A stretch of DNA of 64,000 nt. Source: Certhia americana (taxonomy: Eukaryota > Chordata > Aves > Passeriformes > Certhiidae). The position numbers were made by a program, and so were the translations under genes. Below are positions 60,101 to 64,000 of the stretch, piece after piece. The stretch is from assembly GCA_018697195.1 (NCBI GenBank), contig CM031866.1, positions 8,337,076 to 8,401,075 on the forward strand. The letters are read 5' to 3'. Positions within the stretch are counted from its first letter, which is position 1, and every line of letters starts with the position of its first letter. Under the pieces are notes generated by a model. It saw only the letters and a list, made by a program, of their open reading frames with translations. It did not search any database and had not been told where the DNA came from.

Positions 60101-62935
60101 GACCTTTTATAAAGCAAACACCCATTTACTTAAATGTAGCTTCAGACAAACCAAGCTGACAAGCACCAGACAAACATCCCAGAAACCTCAACTGCATGTA
60201 TAAAATCATAAGTAATTTTTGTTTTCCTGGACGCCTGCACTTAGAATTTAAGCCTACACGCAAAGGTGATCAACACCAGTCAACACAAAAGCTGTACTTA
60301 AAGATACACAGGCTTTTTACAAGAACAAAACTGAAACGCAGTTCTTTTGCAAAAAAGTTCAGTGGTTCAGTACAAGTAAACAGAGTTTAGAATAACTCCC
60401 TTTATTTTACTTAATATTTTTAAAACTATGAAATCTATACTACTCTATATTTAATTTAGAATTGTAATTTATTTCCATTAAACAGAAGTCTATTTTAGAA
60501 TGGGAAAAGTATGTATGTATGTATCTTGTCACTTTTTTGGATATTTATTTACATTTCTGAACCAACTGTTAAATACAGACTGTCCGAATACACTTGCTTC
60601 AGCCTTCAGATTTCTTGTCCTTAGGTTCTGTTAGCTTTCAAATATTCTTATTCCTTAATCACATGGCCTGACAGTAGTCTCATTCCCTCCAGTATTCCTC
60701 AATGTCCTCTGGGACATTTGCCAGTTTTTGTCATCTGCCCCTATTCTCCTTTGGGAACACTAAAGGAATTAATTTCCTTCTTTCCCCAAGCAATGCCTGT
60801 CTCTGCTGTTAACAGTTACCACTGGCATCTTTCATCCACTCAAAGCACAAAGGTCTGTGTCTCCTTAAGTGATCCCACAGTACTTAGAAATCTAACAAAT
60901 CTTCTGTAGAGAAATACCTTGCATACTCTGCATTCACTTGCTTTAGCATTCTGTAAAAGAATTCTTCTAAAAGATGGAATCCCAGTATTTTCATTTTTCA
61001 TGTTTCACCCTATTTTTGTTAGTTCAACAACTTTATACATCTAGGCATGACTGTCTCTGTGTGTCAGAGATAAGCAATTTCATTGTTTAGACACAGCTGT
61101 TTTGATCCACTATATATCATTTCTTCTGTTATATACCCACTACTCTTTTTCCCACCATCTTATCTGAATTCTCACAGAATGAGTCTTAAGAAGTCTTAAG
61201 TTACCTTATGTACAAAAAAAAAATAAACTCCAGTATCTTATTCCTAAACTTTAATTTCCTCATAAACACATGTCCACAATGATAGACTTTTTCAATCAAC
61301 TGACTTAAAATTTCTTGCTCAGTTCTGCACTTGAAAATAACTTGAATTTTTACCTTTGACCCATTCTGAGAAGAAGAATATTCTTATGAGTTATGCATTG
61401 AAGTTCCTTATTATACTGAATATTTGAAGTCATATCACAACTTTCCAATAAATGCAGTCAAATTCAATATATTCTACAGGTCCCTTCTGCCATTATTACT
61501 ACCTTTATCAGAACCCTTCCTTTTGTTTGTTTACCTGATATCTGAGCAGGATTAAGTAACCTGCACTGTTACCAGTTGCTAGACAAGAGGATTCTTGCTA
61601 TGGTTACCTCTTGAACTTCCTCAGTTAGATATGCTTCCTGAGTTACAAGCTCATTACAGCAAAGGCTGCATCACTTACCAACATATCAAATACAAAACAA
61701 GACAAAGTCTTTAATAATTTGTCCTTGGATTTGTTTATTCCACAGGTCCAGCATCTTCTCAAAGGAACAGTGAAAGTTAATTAAAAGATACCAATTCACA
61801 ACATTTCTCAGGATCAGTACATTCCATGAAAGAGAGCACACTACTGAAACATTCAATACAAATATTTAGCCTCTCTGTATCCAAACAAAGTGCAGATTCT
61901 GCACTTGGGCTGCTGACTAGCTACATAGCTGAAAGAAGACCTAGAAAGATGACAGCCAAGCACTCAATGAACCTTTATTTTCTTCACTCTCACCAATTCA
62001 AGACCAGTTGTCAGATTTTACTGAATTTACAGGCACTAATTTCGATATTATCATTATCATTAATGACAGCCAGCAGAAATACAGATCTCGTTGACTTGGA
62101 ATGAGCAAGCAAAGCAGCTGAGACTTCCAAAAACCTTCAGTGGAAGAATCCCACTGCAGCCACGTCCTGAAGCCCCCACAGCAATGTGGGGTTTGGCACT
62201 GGCACCATCCTGCCATGGAATTCAACCAGTCCACCTGCTTGGCAGAAAGACGTTTCTATCTTTAAAGAAACCAAGTAAACCATTAAAGCAAAGCACATAT
62301 AAAAGAGAAAAGAAATAAAGGGGTCAGAAGGAGATGAAGATTGAGTCTAGAGAAGACAAGAGTACAGCATCTAGATAAGTAGGGAAAACTCTAGAAGATC
62401 TGATACCCTCTACAGGACAAACATACGGCATTCCAGGTAGAAAAATAAACCAGTAATTCGTGGAAGATCAAAAGAATGAACTCTTTAGGGGAAAGCCGGT
62501 ACCATACAGACTGTAGCTTTAACTGAGGCCTCAAAACACGAACACATTGCTAATTATCAAATAGTAATAACTAAAGGAAAGACCTGGAGCCCCAAGCAAA
62601 AGAACAGAAGGGGCAACCCTCTCATGTGAGAGCAGCACAGGAAGCTGACAGGCAAAAACATCAGCACAGGACCCGGAGGTAACGCTGAAGGAAACACTCC
62701 CCGGAGGTGCCAGGGTGATGCTGCCATACACGGAGGAGGGACCCGCGCCCCGGGCGGGAGCGGGCGCTGGGTGAGCCGAGAGCAGAGCCGGCCCGGGCGC
62801 CGCCGCCGCTATCCCCGTACCTGGCTGGCTTTGTGAAACTGCTCCTTCAGCCCCGACACCGATACCGTCCCGCCGCCGCTACCCCCCTACCTGGCTGGCT
62901 TTGTGAAACTGCTCCTTCAGCCCCGACACCGACAT
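20927..62935 (-). CDS. SH3GL3: Endophilin-A3 (SH3GL3), 9 coding exons, 353 aa
   Basis: Endophilin-A3 senses and generates membrane curvature in endocytosis and recruits dynamin- and synaptojanin-type partners. Coding exons in transcript order: 62891-62935, 34720-34788, 34013-34085, 33374-33517, 32576-32709, 31037-31195, 28162-28265, 26727-26854, 20927-21132. They sum to 1062 nt with matching phases and AG/GT borders on the - strand. Residues 1-~20 form the amphipathic H0 helix ([15 protein letters not shown]). The BAR domain runs to about 243, with the membrane-insert region near [12 protein letters not shown] (61-72). A variable linker spans 244-292, and an SH3 domain has ALYDF (298-302), ENWYEG (326-331) and FFPINYVE (339-346). 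The C-terminus VEVIVPLPQ and segments such as [16 protein letters not shown] match SH3GL3 rather than SH3GL1 or SH3GL2. Human SH3GL3 is 347 aa. The start has A at -3. Confidence 0.95.
21133..26726. other. SH3GL3 intron 8 (5.6 kb)
   Basis: No exon or recognisable repeat is seen. A stretch around 22900-23260 is less AT-rich and less repetitive than its surroundings. It holds paired GCTAATTT motifs near 23073-23103 and could be a conserved non-coding element, but this cannot be judged without alignment. A G/T-rich low-complexity run lies at about 25960-26015. Confidence 0.5.
26727..26854 (-). CDS. SH3GL3: SH3GL3 exon 8: linker between BAR and SH3
   Basis: 128 nt encoding one base of R243, residues 244-285 and the first base of G286. 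It starts [16 protein letters not shown] and ends [11 protein letters not shown]. The start is conserved among endophilins, while the remainder is the fast-evolving linker and differs from the mammalian protein. The acceptor is GTTACAG and the donor is CAG|GTGAGT. Confidence 0.95.
27005..27140. repeat. 43-bp minisatellite, about three copies
   Basis: G/T-rich units start at 27005, 27048 and 27091, each 43 bp apart, and a partial fourth starts at 27134. Copies differ at only a few bases (for example GGTTAGTCGG against GGTTGGTTGG). It lies in SH3GL3 intron 7, about 150 bp on the 5' side of exon 8, and is A/C-rich on the coding strand. Confidence 0.92.
28162..28265 (-). CDS. SH3GL3: SH3GL3 exon 7: last BAR helix
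   Basis: 104 nt, residues 209-242 plus two bases of R243, from [20 protein letters not shown] to LQSKLQN. It covers the end of BAR helix 3. The acceptor is CTTTCAG and the donor is CCG|GTAAGA. Confidence 0.97.
28266..31036. other. SH3GL3 intron 6 (2.8 kb)
   Basis: No gene is seen. A purine-rich stretch at about 29330-29720 has GAGAGAGAGAAAGAGAGA at 29371-29390 and loosely repeated GGGACTGGCTGTG or GGAACTGGCTGTG motifs. It may be an old, unrecognised repeat. Confidence 0.5.
31037..31195 (-). CDS. SH3GL3: SH3GL3 exon 6: BAR domain
   Basis: 159 nt in phase 0, residues 156-208, from [20 protein letters not shown] to [11 protein letters not shown]. This is the most conserved BAR segment, including the basic DYDYKKKR patch that contacts membrane lipid and the helix 2 to 3 turn at GKIPDEEV. 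The acceptor is CTCTTAG and the donor is GAT|GTAAGT. Confidence 0.98.
31196..32575. other. SH3GL3 intron 5
   Basis: 1.4 kb of AT-rich sequence. I see no further exon, RNA gene or recognised repeat in it. Confidence 0.5.
32576..32709 (-). CDS. SH3GL3: SH3GL3 exon 5: BAR domain
   Basis: 134 nt: two bases of G111, then residues 112-155, [20 protein letters not shown] to [11 protein letters not shown]. It covers BAR helix 2, including the conserved [18 protein letters not shown]. The acceptor is ACCACAG and the donor is GGG|GTAAGT. Confidence 0.97.
33374..33517 (-). CDS. SH3GL3: SH3GL3 exon 4: BAR domain and membrane insert
   Basis: 144 nt: two bases of A63, residues 64-110 and one base of G111, from [17 protein letters not shown] to [10 protein letters not shown]. 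It contains most of the helix-1 insert that dips into membrane, and [16 protein letters not shown], which is characteristic of SH3GL3. The acceptor is CTCTTAG and the donor is TTTG|GTGAGT. Confidence 0.97.
34013..34085 (-). CDS. SH3GL3: SH3GL3 exon 3: BAR helix 1
   Basis: 73 nt, residues 39-62 plus one base of A63, [15 protein letters not shown] to EYLQPNP. The acceptor is TTTTTCAG and the donor is CCAG|GTAGGG. Confidence 0.97.
34720..34788 (-). CDS. SH3GL3: SH3GL3 exon 2: start of BAR domain
   Basis: 69 nt in phase 0, residues 16-38, [18 protein letters not shown] to EMER. The acceptor is CTTTACAG and the donor is AGG|GTAAGG. The exon is separated from exon 1 by an intron of about 28 kb. 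Confidence 0.97.
38256..38405 (+). mobile_element. CR1 LINE fragment, 3' end
   Basis: The sequence has the CR1 3'-terminal hallmarks in order: CTGGAGAAGGTCTTGAGTAA, CCTGCCCATGGCAGGGGCTT, GGACTGGATGATCTTTAAGG, TCCATTCCAGC, and a degenerate terminal GATTCCATGA in place of the usual 8-bp end repeats. It is truncated at its 5' end to about 150 bp and diverged, so it is an old insertion. It lies antisense to SH3GL3. CR1 is the dominant LINE of birds and reptiles, which supports a sauropsid host. Confidence 0.88.
45814..45848. repeat. Perfect 16-bp inverted repeat with a 3-nt loop
   Basis: Arms TATAATTTAATATTAT and ATAATATTAAATTATA flank the loop GCA. All arm bases are A or T, so this may be a slipped-strand AT palindrome rather than a functional hairpin. 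Confidence 0.9.
47141..47193. repeat. Poly(T) tract followed by poly(A) tract
   Basis: A run of T interrupted by CC is followed directly by A-runs (a shorter one and then about 25 bases). Together they form a T/A palindrome that could fold back. The A-run could be a retroposon tail, but no retroposon body is recognisable beside it. Confidence 0.85.
50503..50545. repeat. Perfect 15-bp inverted repeat with a 13-nt loop
   Basis: Arms TCTCATTATATTGGC (50503-50517) and GCCAATATAATGAGA (50531-50545) are exactly complementary. The arms contain GCCAAT, a CCAAT-box-like element, in opposite orientations. The function is unknown. Confidence 0.9.
55104..55142. repeat. Imperfect GC-rich hairpin
   Basis: AAAGGCCCTGTCCTCC pairs with GGAGGACACAGGGCTTT across a short loop, with two small bulges. 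It is a stable-looking stem of about 15 bp. It is too short for a normal pre-miRNA stem unless pairing extends further. Confidence 0.6.
59136..59160. repeat. Perfect 11-bp inverted repeat with a 3-nt loop
   Basis: CTAAAAGTACT, CCC, AGTACTTTTAG. The arms are exactly complementary. It is a short hairpin without a known role. Confidence 0.85.
62821..62865 (-). pseudogene. Duplicate SH3GL3 exon 1 without a start codon
   Basis: This segment matches exon 1 over the codons [13 protein letters not shown] and keeps a donor CAG|GTACGG. GGTATC replaces the CATG context at the start, so no initiator ATG remains. If this donor were used with the ATG of the middle copy, translation would run through Q15 into VGG and stop at once, so the isoform would be unproductive. 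It is probably a relic or regulatory decoy. Confidence 0.8.
62891..62935 (-). CDS. SH3GL3: SH3GL3 exon 1: H0 amphipathic helix
   Basis: 45 nt encoding [15 protein letters not shown], the N-terminal amphipathic helix that inserts into the bilayer. The ATG (complement of 62933-62935) has A at -3. The donor CAG|GTAGGG is in phase 0 and fits exon 2. It is the middle unit of the 70-bp array and the only one with an initiator codon. Confidence 0.95.
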
Positions 62936-62960
62936 GGTCCCGCCACCCGTGCCCCCCTAC

Positions 62961-62995
62961 CTGTCTGGCTTTGTGAACTGTCTTCTTGAAGCCCC
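62961..62995 (-). pseudogene. Third, diverged exon-1-like copy
   Basis: Reading to the donor CAG|GTAGGG gives GFKKTVHKARQ, comparable with [11 protein letters not shown] of exon 1, in the same phase and without a stop. No ATG lies inside the copy. The nearest in-frame Met upstream is far away at 63363-63365. It could be a decayed duplicate or a non-canonical first exon. Confidence 0.6.
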
Positions 62996-63279
62996 GCCCA
63001 CCGCCTGTTCCCGCCGCCGCTGCCCCGCGGCCGCCCGGGCCCAGTTCGTCCCCGCACCCTGCAGGTCCTCCCGCTCCCGGGCCCCCGTCGCGCGACCGCC
63101 CGCGCGCCCCGGCAGCATCGCCCTCCGCGCGCCCCCGCCGCCGCCCCAATTTCCGCCGCCCCGGCCACATCAAATAACACGGCTTCGCTCGCCCGCCCCT
63201 TGGCCTGGCGGGGTTAGCAAATGGAGCGCTGGAAAGACGCCCACGCTTCTCTTGTCTGCATGGAGACAGCGCGGTAGCC

Positions 63280-64000
63280 GGCGGGGCTGCGATGGCACAG
63301 GCAGGGGCCGGGCCGTGGGGGCACCACAGAACACCACCAGCACCCTGCCTGCCGGGGGCACCCACAGAGCATCCACAGGCCCCCAGATCACCCTTGCCCT
63401 GCCGGGAGCACCCAACGCATCCACAGAATACCCACAGAGCCCCTGCCTGCCGGGAGCATCCACGGGCACCTCACAAACCCCCAGGGCACCCTGCCTGGCC
63501 GGGGCCCCACAGAGCAACCCACGAGCACCCGCCTGCCGTGGAACTATCCTCGGACATCCCACAAGCACCTACAGGTCACCCACAGAGCTCACCACAGCAC
63601 CCACAAAGCACCCTGCCTCCTGGACCATCCACAGGCACCCTACAGATCACCCCCGGGCACCCTTCCTGCCTGGACCTTCACCAGGGCACCCACAAACACC
63701 CTGCCTGCCGGGCGCACACCCACTGAGCATCCACATCACCCACTACAACAACCCATACAACACCCGCCTGCGGGGGCACCCACAGCAGCACCCACAGGTC
63801 CCCCTGCCTTGCCGGGACCATTAGCAGGGCACCCACAGAGCGCCCTGCCTGCCGAGCACCCCACAGGCACCCCCGTCCTTGCCATAGGCACTCCATAGAC
63901 ACCCTGCTTCGGGAGCACTCCCAGGCACCCACAAGCACCCAAGGTCCCCTGCCTGCGGGGAGCACGGCCCAGGCACCCACATCGCACCCACAGGTCACCC
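63280..64000. repeat. Degenerate CT-rich minisatellite, reaching the window end
   Basis: Motifs of the form CACCCACAGAGCACCCTGCCTGCCGGGAG recur every 30-80 bp (mostly about 40-50 bp) with many substitutions and indels. Landmarks CCCTGCCTGCCGGG occur near 63343, 63441, 63700 and 63843. The strand is strongly C-rich. The array lies upstream of the SH3GL3 CpG promoter and continues beyond the window. Confidence 0.85.

Larger units (their letters stand above)
34789..62820. other. SH3GL3 intron 1 (about 28 kb)
   Basis: The intron is mostly AT-rich DNA without a gene I can support on either strand. The longest open frames (42000-42491, 50492-50995, 46349-46801, all +) have no recognisable domain and do not look like exons. 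Features listed separately are the CR1 3' end, a T/A homopolymer pair and several hairpins. Long first introns commonly carry enhancers, but none can be pinpointed by eye. Confidence 0.6.
62801..63010 (-). repeat. Three-copy 70-bp tandem array containing SH3GL3 exon 1
   Basis: Units at 62801-62870, 62871-62940 and 62941-63010 each contain an exon-1-like segment next to a GT donor (exon edges at 62821, 62891 and 62961). The first two are nearly identical. The third keeps the 3' half (TTCACAAAGCC) but diverges in its 5' half. Only the middle unit has the ATG. Confidence 0.92.
62720..63320 (-). promoter_or_regulatory. CpG-island promoter of SH3GL3
   Basis: Dense CpG and GC-rich DNA surrounds coding exon 1 and extends upstream on the - strand, while the DNA below about 62700 is AT-rich. 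No TATA box is evident, as expected for a broad CpG promoter. The transcription start is not determinable by eye but should lie above 62936. Confidence 0.7.

Noticed and set aside
20927..62935. Assignment of the endophilin as SH3GL1 or SH3GL2
   Set aside because: The SH3 core is shared by all three, but the C-terminus VEVIVPLPQ and BAR segments such as [16 protein letters not shown] and [11 protein letters not shown] match SH3GL3.
62847..63365. 172-codon - strand frame through the CpG island
   Set aside because: GC-rich composition keeps the frame open. It includes the diverged exon-1-like copy but otherwise resembles no known protein. The normal start at 62935 explains the gene.
62934..63824. 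296-codon + strand open frame, proline-rich
   Set aside because: It starts antisense over SH3GL3 exon 1 and then runs through the C-rich minisatellite. The repeat lacks stops because of its base composition, and no domain or splice structure supports a gene.

Overview
The window is vertebrate nuclear DNA, most likely from a bird. Genes are split by GT-AG introns, promoters lie in CpG islands, and one chicken-repeat-1 (CR1) LINE 3' end is recognisable. The lamin gene present looks like lamin B3 (LIII), a vertebrate lamin that mammals have lost. I found no tRNA, rRNA, CRISPR array or prokaryotic feature. The species cannot be named from the sequence.

Layout. 1-5,040 is AT-rich intergenic DNA with no gene I can support. 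5,050-~19,550 (+ strand) is a complete B-type lamin gene with 11 coding exons (5221-18027, 582 aa). It has a CpG-island promoter, a second CpG island in intron 1, and an unexpected alternative 3' exon in intron 10. ~19,800-62,940 (- strand) is a complete SH3GL3 (endophilin-A3) gene with 9 coding exons (353 aa). Its first intron is about 28 kb and holds mostly unannotated AT-rich DNA, the CR1 fragment and some hairpins. 62,720-63,300 is the SH3GL3 CpG-island promoter. 63,280-64,000 is a degenerate CT-rich minisatellite running off the window edge. The two genes converge tail to tail, with about 2.9 kb between their stop codons.

The two genes have unrelated jobs. The lamin polymerises under the inner nuclear membrane and is anchored by a farnesylated CaaX tail. 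Endophilin-A3 bends membranes with its N-BAR domain and recruits proline-rich partners through its SH3 domain during endocytosis. Their linkage is informative, because it mirrors the LMNB2 and SH3GL1 pair on human 19p13.3. That fits whole-genome-duplication paralogues and supports calling the lamin LMNB3.

Main discoveries. (1) An alternative last exon at 16102-16143 reads in frame from exon 10 and encodes [13 protein letters not shown]. This is a CaaX box with an extra cysteine and a basic cluster, the features described for the doubly lipidated lamin B3b isoform of Xenopus oocytes. (2) SH3GL3 exon 1, with its splice donor, sits in a three-copy 70-bp tandem array in which only the middle copy keeps the ATG. 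(3) The branch point and pyrimidine tract before lamin exon 2 are duplicated as a perfect 21-bp tandem repeat. (4) The intron-1 CpG island is a candidate alternative promoter for a headless lamin.
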